The translations under genes were made by a program, and so were the position numbers. Under the pieces are notes generated by a model. The model saw only the letters and a list, made by a program, of their open reading frames with translations, did no database searches and was not told the DNA's origin. Shown here one piece after another: positions 11,038 through 18,260 of a stretch of DNA of 18,383 bases. The DNA comes from Mageeibacillus sp. UBA5734 (GTDB lineage Bacteria; Bacillota; Clostridia; Saccharofermentanales; UBA5734). Every line of letters starts with the position of its first letter. Position 1 is the stretch's first letter. The stretch lies in the NCBI GenBank assembly GCA_002419365.1, contig DIGA01000047.1, positions 1-18,383 on the forward strand, read 5' to 3'.

Positions 11038-12603
11038 TCATTCAGTCATTGTCGTCAGGCGGACGTTTTCGATCCGGTCTGTCCAACCCAGGGCAGAACT
11101 GGCCAGCGGGAACGCATGGGGGTTTACCGTGAGCTGGGATAAGCGCTGGCTGTAGAACAGGACCCTTTCCTGGCTGGCACCGGGAAAGGCAATGGTTTCT
11201 GCCAGGGCCTGGCTGGCATCAGTCCCTGCCAGGAGAACCCTGTCGGAAGGCAGTTTCTCATCGGCTGGAGTCGGAATCACCATCAGGTCATAGCGCTCTT
11301 CCAGGGCCATGCTGGCCAGTTCAGGCCAGTCGAGTGGCACATAGTTGATTTCCCAACCGAGTGATGCCAGAGGTTCCAGGGCCGTCCGGGCATCCTGGAG
11401 GTAGACGGCAGCACTCGCGTCATCGATGCCGCGGTAATACGGGCAGGTCAATGATTTCTGCCCCAGACCGGCCAGCCTGTTTCTTTGCTCGTCATCCAGG
11501 GCCTGGTGTGAAAGGGCGGCCAGGACAGCAACCTGAAGCTCAGCCTGGTTAAGCTGCCCTTCACCGTCTTCGCTGAGATGGACCAGGACATAGGCAGAGG
11601 TGGCGGAAAACACTTGAATGCCATAGCCCGGCAGACTGTCCAGCCGCTCCTGGGTGCGGGCATTCCAGGTACTGATGGTGAGATCGATGGCACCTGACTG
11701 GAGCAGGTCGAACTGAGACGTGGAATCGATTGGTAGAAATTCGATTGTGGTGATGTCCCCGGCAAAACCCGGGCGCAATTCCAGCATAGCGCGGCCATCC
11801 GACAGCTCCACCAGTCGGTAAGCACCGCTGCCATCTGGCAAGGGGGACTCCTGTCCCAGCTCGAAAACGCGGTCAAGGTCAGCTGGATAGGTTTTCGCAT
11901 GCAGAATCCCAACGGTGAACCAGGCAGGATCTGGCTCGGTGACCCAGTCTTTGAACTGGAAGGTTACCTGCTGCAAGTCATCGGCTGTGACCTGGTCGAT
12001 GGCTGCCAGGTAAGGCTTCAAGGGCCCATCGTAGGAGCCGGACAGGATGAGCTGGTAGGTCCAGGCAACATCTGCAGCCGTCAGGACACTGCCATCGTTG
12101 AAAAAATGGTCATCTCGCAAACGGAAGGTCAGCCGGTGCGAGGCCGGATCATAAACCTGTTCCAGCGCGATTTCGAACTGGGGTTGGCCATCCGGTCCGA
12201 TCTGCAGCAGGGATTCAAACAGGAGCGACGCTGCATCCCGTTCATCCTGGGAGCCCAGATAGAGTGGATTGATGTGCTCCAGCCGATTGGTACAACCGAT
12301 CATCAAATGCGTGCCCCGGGCCAGTGCCGCTTCTGGAATGGCAGATGGCGCTGGCCCGCTTGCCGAACGGGCCTGGGCCGGCGTGCCGGACTGCGTCTGG
12401 ACCGTGTTCGGGGCAGGACTGGACAAGGTTTTCACCTGCCACTGGCGGACGGTCCAGGCCAGCACCAGAAGAATGATCAGACCTGCCACCAGAGCGCCGC
12501 CCAGATACAGGTGCTGAAGACGGGTGAGCGGCTCACGTGGCTGGACAGGCCGGATACCATTCGGGGCAGGCTGCACCCCATGGGGTGGACGATCAGATTT
12601 CAA
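11038..12603 (-). CDS. TM-anchored family-5 (peptide/nickel-type) solute-binding protein, orphan
   Basis: This 521-residue protein has a short basic, proline-rich cytoplasmic segment (1-30) and one transmembrane helix (about 32-52). A low-complexity Ser/Pro/Ala/Gln linker (about 60-92) leads into an SBP_5-type domain. HINPLYL (110-116) and the FRLRDDHFFNDGSVLTAADV segment match the conserved N-terminal block of oligopeptide-binding (OppA/DppA) proteins. Typical members are lipoproteins with a cysteine at the cleavage site. Here no lipobox is seen, the anchor is a helix, and no permease or ATPase gene is next to it. It is therefore either a receptor for a transporter encoded elsewhere or a sensor-like binding protein. 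The start is TTG at 12603, supported by AAGGAG (12618-12613) 9 nt upstream; the next in-frame Met (residue 101) is inside the domain. It is divergent from ctsR. Confidence 0.8.
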   Translation of the reverse strand: MKSDRPPHGVQPAPNGIRPVQPREPLTRLQHLYLGGALVAGLIILLVLAWTVRQWQVKTLSSPAPNTVQTQSGTPAQARSASGPAPSAIPEAALARGTHLMIGCTNRLEHINPLYLGSQDERDAASLLFESLLQIGPDGQPQFEIALEQVYDPASHRLTFRLRDDHFFNDGSVLTAADVAWTYQLILSGSYDGPLKPYLAAIDQVTADDLQQVTFQFKDWVTEPDPAWFTVGILHAKTYPADLDRVFELGQESPLPDGSGAYRLVELSDGRAMLELRPGFAGDITTIEFLPIDSTSQFDLLQSGAIDLTISTWNARTQERLDSLPGYGIQVFSATSAYVLVHLSEDGEGQLNQAELQVAVLAALSHQALDDEQRNRLAGLGQKSLTCPYYRGIDDASAAVYLQDARTALEPLASLGWEINYVPLDWPELASMALEERYDLMVIPTPADEKLPSDRVLLAGTDASQALAETIAFPGASQERVLFYSQRLSQLTVNPHAFPLASSALGWTDRIENVRLTTMTE

Positions 12604-12643
12604 CCGGATCTACTCCTTGCTTCTGGATGAGATCAATTTTTCC

Positions 12644-12652
12644 ATTATAGCA
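12644..12652 (-). promoter_or_regulatory. Extended -10 promoter for the solute-binding protein/XRE unit
   Basis: On the minus strand, TGCTATAAT (12652 down to 12644) is a perfect extended -10, 40 bp from the TTG start. No good -35 lies 16-18 bp upstream, which is common for extended -10 promoters. It diverges from the ctsR promoter and does not overlap the CtsR operator. Confidence 0.6.
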
Positions 12653-12684
12653 CAGACGCTGTTCAGATTCGGGCAGGACAGGTC

Positions 12685-12712
12685 TTGAAAAACAGGTGGA
12701 TGGGATTATAAT
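12685..12712 (+). promoter_or_regulatory. Promoter of the ctsR-mcsA-mcsB-clpC-CpXC operon
   Basis: TTGAAA (12685-12690), a 16-bp spacer and a perfect TATAAT (12707-12712) form a vegetative-type promoter. The expected start is near 12719, inside the CtsR operator. Confidence 0.85.
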
Positions 12713-12714
12713 AT

Positions 12715-12731
12715 AGTCAAAGATAGTCAAA
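12715..12731 (+). promoter_or_regulatory. CtsR operator (heptad direct repeat)
   Basis: AGTCAAA-GAT-AGTCAAA is a perfect match to the known CtsR box RGTCAAA-NAN-RGTCAAA. It begins three bases after the -10 and covers the predicted transcript start, so bound CtsR would block the promoter. It shows that the operon is autoregulated and heat/protein-stress inducible. Confidence 0.95.
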
Positions 12732-12732
12732 G

Positions 12733-12755
12733 TCAGATGAATGATCATCATCTGA
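12733..12755 (+). other. Perfect 8-bp hairpin in the ctsR 5' UTR
   Basis: TCAGATGA (12733-12740) and TCATCTGA (12748-12755) are exact inverted repeats around the 7-nt loop ATGATCA. The hairpin lies between the CtsR box and the ribosome binding site (GGAGGTG, 12762-12768), near the transcript 5' end. It does not hide the ribosome binding site. It could stabilise the mRNA or be a second dyad operator. Confidence 0.55.
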
Positions 12756-12775
12756 GTCTCTGGAGGTGATTGGCG

Positions 12776-13243
12776 ATGGCAAAAATCAGTGACCTTGTCG
12801 AAGCCTTGATCAAGCAATTGATCGAGCAGAACAACGGTGTGATCGAGATTACCCGCAGCGAGCTGGCAGACCGGGTGAACTGTGTACCATCACAAATCAA
12901 CTATGTCCTGTCAACCCGTTTCACCAATGGCCAGGGCTATCTGGTGGAGAGCCGGCGCGGGGGCGGTGGCTGGATCCGGATCCGGCGTGTGACACTCGAT
13001 ACACCCACTCGCTACCTGATGCACACGATCAATTCCATGGGAGAGCAGATCTCTGAGCATCAAGTCGATGTCCTGATCCGTAATATCCAGGATTATAATA
13101 TTATCGGACCCATTGTCGCCCGCGTTCTGCGAGCCACAACCTCCGACCAGGCTTTGCGCCTGGTCTCGCCAGACCAGCGCGACCAGGTCCGGATGGCCCT
13201 GTTCAAAAACGCCCTGGCCAGCCTGGTCGTACCGCCGGCCTGA
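12776..13243 (+). CDS. ctsR: CtsR, heat-shock class III repressor
   Basis: This is the 155-residue repressor of clp genes. It binds DNA as a dimer through an N-terminal winged helix-turn-helix (about 1-70). The wing carries the glycine loop GGGG (62-65) preceded by arginines 60-61. In Bacillus this loop is known to act as the heat sensor and the arginines contact DNA. The C-terminal half (about 75-150) is the dimerisation and McsB/ClpC-responsive domain. GGAGGTG is 7 nt before the ATG at 12776; an in-frame TTG at 12770 overlaps the ribosome binding site and is unlikely. It is the first gene of the operon, with its own operator upstream. mcsA follows after 21 nt. Confidence 0.97.
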   Translation: MAKISDLVEALIKQLIEQNNGVIEITRSELADRVNCVPSQINYVLSTRFTNGQGYLVESRRGGGGWIRIRRVTLDTPTRYLMHTINSMGEQISEHQVDVLIRNIQDYNIIGPIVARVLRATTSDQALRLVSPDQRDQVRMALFKNALASLVVPPA

Positions 13244-13264
13244 ATAGAGCAAGGAGGGACATGC

Positions 13265-13819
13265 ATGCTCTGTGAACGATGTCATCAACGGGAGGCTACG
13301 ATCCACCTGTCCCAGACCCATGATGGCCAGACGGTCGAACAGCATCTGTGTGAAGTCTGTGCCAAGGAAATGGGCCTGGAAACCAATCTTGAGTCGATGT
13401 TTGACAATTTTTTCAACCAGTCGGTTTTTGGCTCCTCGATTTTCAATACGACGGGCGGCATCCCGGTTTTTGGCAAGCCAGTCCAGCGCAATCTGGTTTG
13501 TCCGAATTGCGGCCTGACGTTTGATGAGTTCCGCAGTTCCGGACTGTTTGGCTGTACCAAATGCTATGAAGCCTTTGCGGACCGGCTGGATCCTGTCTTC
13601 CGCCGTGTCCAGGGCGGGACTCGCCATGTCGGTCACAAGCTGCTGGAAAATCCCCAGATGCAGGAGAAAAAACTCCTGGCTGGCCGGATCAGCGAACTGC
13701 GCAAGGAACTCGCACAGGCAGTCAAGGACGAGAATTATGAAAAGGCGGCCCGGCTACGGGACGAAATCCACACCCTGGAAGCCCGTGAAACGGACCAGGA
13801 AGGGGGCGGCAAGGAATGA
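13265..13819 (+). CDS. mcsA: McsA, zinc-binding activator of the arginine kinase McsB
   Basis: This 184-residue protein has two CxxC zinc-binding modules: Cys3, Cys6, Cys29, Cys32 and Cys79, Cys82, Cys97, Cys100. A UVR-type coiled-coil motif (about 136-172, NYEKAARLRDEI) follows near the C-terminus. This is the known McsA layout. McsA binds and activates McsB and modulates ClpC and CtsR. AAGGAGGGA (13251-13259) precedes the ATG at 13265; the ATG at 13261 is out of frame and hits a stop at once. The end overlaps mcsB by ATGA, indicating translational coupling, consistent with the two proteins acting as a complex. Confidence 0.96.
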   Translation: MLCERCHQREATIHLSQTHDGQTVEQHLCEVCAKEMGLETNLESMFDNFFNQSVFGSSIFNTTGGIPVFGKPVQRNLVCPNCGLTFDEFRSSGLFGCTKCYEAFADRLDPVFRRVQGGTRHVGHKLLENPQMQEKKLLAGRISELRKELAQAVKDENYEKAARLRDEIHTLEARETDQEGGGKE

Positions 13820-14841
13820 GCTGGTACATCGACCAGGGACCTGAAAGCGATGTCATCATTTCCAGCCGGATCCGGCTGGCCAGAAATCTGTCCCAGTATG
13901 CCTTCCCGCACCGGATGGATGCACGCCAGGCTGCCCAGGCTGCGGATGAGATCATCCACGCGTTTCTCGGCGATGATCCGCAACGCCACCGTGAATTCCT
14001 GACCATCGACCTGGAATCGCTGGGCGAAATCGACCGCCTGGCCCTGGTGGAGAAACATCTGGTCAGCGAGGACTTGGCCAAGCCGGGCAAACATCACCGT
14101 GTCATCATCAGCCGGGATGAATCGTTGTCGATCATGATCAATGAAGAGGACCACATCCGGATCCAGGCCATGAAGGCGGGGCTCGACCTGGAAGGCTGCT
14201 ATACCCTGGCCGCGGATGCCTCCCAGCCTTTCGAAGCGAAACTGGGTGTTGCCTACAGCGATACCTACGGTTTTCTCACGGCTTGTCCGACCAATACCGG
14301 CACGGGCATGCGGGCCTCGGCCATGGCACATCTTCCTGGCCTGGTGATGACGGGCAAGATCCGGACGATCGTGGACAGCCTGGGCAAGATGAGCTTTGCC
14401 GTGCGTGGCTATTACGGTGAGGGCAGCAAGAGCCAGGGTAACGTGTTCCAGATTTCCAACCAGCTGACGCTTGGATTGTCCGAAGAAGACCTGATCACCG
14501 ACCTCAAGCGCATCCTGGGCCAGCTGATTGAGCAGGAAAGGAAAGCCAGGCAAGCCCTGTTCCATTCACGCCGCCTGTTTGTCGAGGACAAGGTCATGCG
14601 CTCGTATGGGGTGCTGCAGCAGGTCCGCCTGATTTCCGCTGAGGAAGCACTCGGCCTGATTTCTGACCTGAGGCTCGGACTTGCGCTGGGCCTGGTCAAG
14701 GGCTACGCCGAGGCAGACATCAATCGGCTGGTGGCCTCGCTGGGACCGGCCAGTATCCAGAAAAGCCACGGTCAGCCGATGAATCCCGAAGAACGAGATG
14801 CCGCACGGGCCGCAGCGATTCGCAGCCTGTTCAAGAAATAA
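13816..14841 (+). CDS. mcsB: McsB, protein arginine kinase
   Basis: This 341-residue enzyme of the phosphagen-kinase fold transfers phosphate from ATP to arginine side chains of proteins, marking them for ClpCP. SSRIRLARN (16-24) is the ATP-binding start. NEEDHIR (109-115) holds the catalytic glutamate, CPTNTGTGMRAS (157-168) holds the catalytic-loop cysteine Cys157, and RGYYGEGS (197-204) carries Glu202. These match B. subtilis Glu121, Cys167 and Glu212 with a constant shift of ten. The C-terminal RDAARA (327-332) fits the RDxxRA phosphoarginine-binding motif that makes the kinase allosterically self-activating. The active site and the regulatory site therefore both look intact. The ATG overlaps the mcsA stop. 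clpC starts 15 nt after the end. Confidence 0.97.
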   Translation: MSWYIDQGPESDVIISSRIRLARNLSQYAFPHRMDARQAAQAADEIIHAFLGDDPQRHREFLTIDLESLGEIDRLALVEKHLVSEDLAKPGKHHRVIISRDESLSIMINEEDHIRIQAMKAGLDLEGCYTLAADASQPFEAKLGVAYSDTYGFLTACPTNTGTGMRASAMAHLPGLVMTGKIRTIVDSLGKMSFAVRGYYGEGSKSQGNVFQISNQLTLGLSEEDLITDLKRILGQLIEQERKARQALFHSRRLFVEDKVMRSYGVLQQVRLISAEEALGLISDLRLGLALGLVKGYAEADINRLVASLGPASIQKSHGQPMNPEERDAARAAAIRSLFKK

Positions 14842-14856
14842 TGGAGGTAGACAGAC

Positions 14857-17556
14857 ATGATGATGCGATTCTCAGAACGGATGGGAGCTGTGCTGGGCAC
14901 GGCTTACCAATTGTCCCAGGCTTATAAGCTGAGCTATATCGGAACGGAGCACTTGCTCGCTGGCCTGATGGCCGAGGGTAGTGGTGCTTGCTATGAAGCC
15001 CTCGTCTCCGGAGGCCTCAGCGCAGATATCATCCGGGAAGCCCTGATCCAGCTGACTGGCCGTGAACCGGAAGATGTCGAGCTCAAGGGCGAAATCGACG
15101 GTGACAAGATCATGAATATGTTCACACCCCGGACCCGCCGCGTCGTCGACCTGGCCGCGATGGCTGCCCGCAACCGTCCCGGAGCATCGGCCAATGTGAT
15201 CGAGCCGGAGCACCTGATGCTCGGCATTCTCAACGAAGGTGAAAGCGTGGCCATGCGCATCCTGAAGGCTGCCAATGTCGATGTCAAAGCCATGGCCCGC
15301 CAGTTGACAGAAGCGCTGGCCGAAATGGCTGCCAGTGGTTCGGGCGATGCCGAAGAACCTGGCCAGGCGCCACTGGGCGGCCAGGGTCCATCTGGTGATG
15401 CCGATCTCGACGAAATCAATGCGGCCTTGCGGGGTGAAACAGACAAGGGCGGCAAAGGCAAGAAGAAATCCAATACGCCGACCTTGGACAAATTCAGCCG
15501 CGACCTGACTCAGATGGCCCGAGATGGCAAATTCGACCCGATCATTGGCCGCCAGGAAGAGATGGACCGGGTGATGCAGATCTTGTGCCGGCGGACGAAG
15601 AACAATCCGTGCCTGATCGGTGAACCAGGTGTCGGTAAATCCGCCATCGCTGAAGGCCTGGCCCAGCGGGTCATTGCCGGTGACATTCCCGAACCGCTGC
15701 AGGGCAAGCGCATCGTCTCCCTGGACATGGCCGGCATGCTGGCCGGCAGCAAATACCGTGGCGAATTTGAGGAGCGCCTGAAAAAGGGCCTCGACGAAGC
15801 CATCAACAGTGAAAATGTCATCCTGTTCATCGATGAGTTGCACACGATCATCGGCGCCGGAGGTGCAGAAGGTGCGATGGATGCTGCCAATATCTTGAAA
15901 CCGATGCTGTCGCGGGGTGAACTGCAGATCATCGGCGCCACAACGATCGATGAATACCGAAAGCACATCGAGAAAGACAAGGCCCTGGAGCGGCGCTTCC
16001 AACCGGTCACGGTCGGCGAACCCACGCCTGAGGAGACGATCTTGATCCTCAAGGGCCTGCGGGAGAAGTACGAGGCACATCACAATGTCCGGATTACTGA
16101 CGAGGCGATCGATACAGCCGTCATGCTCTCGACCCGCTACATCCAGGACCGATTCCTGCCGGACAAGGCGATCGACCTGATCGACGAAGCTGCATCCAAG
16201 CTGCGCTTGTCCCGCAACAGCCAGCCGGAGAGCATGGCCGAACTGGAGCAGAAGCTGGCCGAACTGGCTGACCGCAAAAAAGAAGCGGCCGATCGGGAGG
16301 CTTTTGAGGAAGCCGCTGCCCTGCGCAAGGAAGAACTGGCCCTGCAAGCTGAAATCGAACAGAAAAAAGCACGCTTCGAACAGGAGGAACGGGAGATCCA
16401 CCGCGTTCTCCATGCCGACATGATCGCCGATGTCGTTGCTGCCTGGACCAAGATCCCCGTCCGCAAACTGACCGAAGACGACAATGAGAAATTGAAAAAC
16501 CTCGAATCGGAAATCGGCAAACGGGTCATCGGCCAGGATGCGGCCGTCCACTCCGTAGCCAAGGCGATCCGGCGCGGCCGCCTCGGCCTCAAGGATCCGA
16601 AACGTCCGACCGGTTCCTTCATCTTCCTCGGCACCACCGGTGTTGGCAAGACAGAACTGGCCCGGGCACTGGCTGAGGTCATGTTTGGCGACGAAAATGC
16701 CATGATCCGGATCGATATGTCCGAGTACATGGAGAAATTCGACGTGTCCAAGCTGATTGGTTCGCCGCCAGGCTATGTGGGTTACGAAGAAGGCGGCCAG
16801 CTGACGGAGAAAGTCCGCCGCCGCCCCTATTCTGTCGTCCTGTTTGACGAAATTGAAAAAGCCCATCCGGATGTCTTCAATGCCCTGCTCCAGATCCTGG
16901 AAGACGGACGCCTGACCGACGGCCAGGGCCGAACGATCAATTTCCGCAACACGATCATCATCATGACCTCCAATATTGGAGCCCGCCTGCTGACGACCTC
17001 TGCTGGCCGCAGGATCGGATTCGATGTGGGCAGCAAAGACGAAAACGACAAGGAAAATGGCCATCTCTACGGCGGCAAAACTTACAGCGAAGCACGCCAG
17101 CTGGTCATGGACGAACTCAAGAAAACGTTCAATCCGGAATTTGTCAACCGCGTCGATGAGATCATTTTCTTCCACATGCTCGGCCGGGACGACATGCTCA
17201 AGATCGTCGAAATCATGCTCAAGGGCTTGCGCAAACGCGTGGCCGAAGTCGGTCTCGATATTTTGGTCACGGATGCTGCCAAAAAACTGCTGGCTGAAAA
17301 AGGATATGATCCAATGTATGGTGCCCGCCCACTGCGCCGCCTGATCCAGTCGATGGTCGAAGACCAGTTCTCCGAAGCCATGCTCGATGGTGTCGTCCAT
17401 GCCGGAGGAAAGGCGATCGTCGACGCCGAGGAGGACAAGATTGTTATCCGGGGTGACGGCACGGAACCGCAGCCGCCTGCGTCATCCGAAAATACCGAGT
17501 CAGCATCTACCGCGCCGGATGCCACGCCGGATGCAACGGCTGGCGGTGACGCCTGA
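14857..17556 (+). CDS. clpC: ClpC, AAA+ unfoldase of the ClpCP protease
   Basis: This 899-residue Hsp100 unfoldase has a double Clp-N domain (about 1-145) with IGTEHLL (Glu31) and IEPEHLM (Glu118), the positions that read phosphoarginine in B. subtilis ClpC. A long hydrophilic linker spans about 153-205. AAA-1 has Walker A GEPGVGKS (255-262) and Walker B ILFIDE (322-327). A UVR-type M domain lies at about 460-510. AAA-2 has Walker A GTTGVGKT (592-599) and Walker B with Asp664 and Glu665. The ClpP-docking loop IGF is at 720-722. The C-terminus adds a Pro/Ser/Thr/Ala-rich acidic tail of about 30 residues. Three consecutive ATG codons (14857, 14860, 14863) are possible starts. GGAGG at 14843-14847 fits the first. 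The stop overlaps the next start by one base. Confidence 0.97.
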   Translation: MMMRFSERMGAVLGTAYQLSQAYKLSYIGTEHLLAGLMAEGSGACYEALVSGGLSADIIREALIQLTGREPEDVELKGEIDGDKIMNMFTPRTRRVVDLAAMAARNRPGASANVIEPEHLMLGILNEGESVAMRILKAANVDVKAMARQLTEALAEMAASGSGDAEEPGQAPLGGQGPSGDADLDEINAALRGETDKGGKGKKKSNTPTLDKFSRDLTQMARDGKFDPIIGRQEEMDRVMQILCRRTKNNPCLIGEPGVGKSAIAEGLAQRVIAGDIPEPLQGKRIVSLDMAGMLAGSKYRGEFEERLKKGLDEAINSENVILFIDELHTIIGAGGAEGAMDAANILKPMLSRGELQIIGATTIDEYRKHIEKDKALERRFQPVTVGEPTPEETILILKGLREKYEAHHNVRITDEAIDTAVMLSTRYIQDRFLPDKAIDLIDEAASKLRLSRNSQPESMAELEQKLAELADRKKEAADREAFEEAAALRKEELALQAEIEQKKARFEQEEREIHRVLHADMIADVVAAWTKIPVRKLTEDDNEKLKNLESEIGKRVIGQDAAVHSVAKAIRRGRLGLKDPKRPTGSFIFLGTTGVGKTELARALAEVMFGDENAMIRIDMSEYMEKFDVSKLIGSPPGYVGYEEGGQLTEKVRRRPYSVVLFDEIEKAHPDVFNALLQILEDGRLTDGQGRTINFRNTIIIMTSNIGARLLTTSAGRRIGFDVGSKDENDKENGHLYGGKTYSEARQLVMDELKKTFNPEFVNRVDEIIFFHMLGRDDMLKIVEIMLKGLRKRVAEVGLDILVTDAAKKLLAEKGYDPMYGARPLRRLIQSMVEDQFSEAMLDGVVHAGGKAIVDAEEDKIVIRGDGTEPQPPASSENTESASTAPDATPDATAGGDA

Positions 17557-18260
17557 TGAGCCTCGAAACGACGTTTCACCAGGTCCTGGCCCAATGCCCG
17601 GTCTGCCTCAATGAAGAAACCCTGACGATCTGGGACGTGATCGATGCCAGCACCGATCCGGACCTGAGGGAGAAGCTCCTGCGCAAGACGTTGCAGTCGC
17701 TGGACTGCCGCAATTGCGGTAACGCAACTCTGATCGCGTCGCCCTTGACCTACCTGGATCCAGATCACGGCCTGCTCATCGAATGCCGGCCCGACCTCAG
17801 CCCGGCTGACCTGGAAAACCGCCTCAGCCAGCTCCGGCAAGATCCGGAGCTGGCTGGGCTGCTCGCGGGGGATTCCTGCCTGCGCCTGGTTGCCGCGATG
17901 AATGACCTGATCGAAAAAATCCACGCCCGGGAGCAACAGCTCGATGACCGGGTGCTGGAGATCGTCAAGCTCGCCGTCCTGCGTCATGGGTCTGCCGAGA
18001 CCCCCATCGAAGAATTGCGCTTCGTCGGGGCTGGGGGCGATGAGCTTAGTTTTGTCCTGAAAAATCCAGACGGCTGGTTCCAGTATGCCCTGCCTGCCCA
18101 GGCCTATGACAATGCCGCCCAGCTCTTGGACCGGCTGACCGATACCGGTCTTTTGCCCGAACTCGAGGCTGAAACGATGTTCATGCTGATTGACCAGGCA
18201 TTTGCGGCCCGCTGCCTGGATGCCTTCACAGCGGCAGAGACTGCTCCAGAAGAAGCATGA
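17556..18260 (+). CDS. CpXC-domain zinc-binding protein, coupled to clpC
   Basis: This 234-residue protein has an N-terminal CpXC-type domain: CPVC (14-17), then the typical 'TIWDVIDASTDPDLREKLL' stretch, then CRNC (51-54), together a likely zinc site. The second motif is CRNCG rather than the usual CPxCG. The remainder (about 85-234) is acidic and leucine-rich with no signal peptide or membrane segment, so it is probably cytoplasmic. I do not know its function. Its ATG overlaps the clpC stop (TGATG, 17554-17558), so it is translated by coupling to clpC and belongs to the CtsR operon. A weak GACG/GGCGGTGACG-type context instead of a strong ribosome binding site agrees with coupling. Adaptor or substrate-recognition roles for ClpC are possible but are inference only. 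Confidence 0.85.
   Translation: MSLETTFHQVLAQCPVCLNEETLTIWDVIDASTDPDLREKLLRKTLQSLDCRNCGNATLIASPLTYLDPDHGLLIECRPDLSPADLENRLSQLRQDPELAGLLAGDSCLRLVAAMNDLIEKIHAREQQLDDRVLEIVKLAVLRHGSAETPIEELRFVGAGGDELSFVLKNPDGWFQYALPAQAYDNAAQLLDRLTDTGLLPELEAETMFMLIDQAFAARCLDAFTAAETAPEEA

Noticed and set aside
14872..17400. A very long open frame on the minus strand opposite clpC.
   Set aside because: It is a mirror of the C/G-biased third positions of clpC. It has no recognisable domain or ribosome binding site, and clpC on the plus strand is certain.
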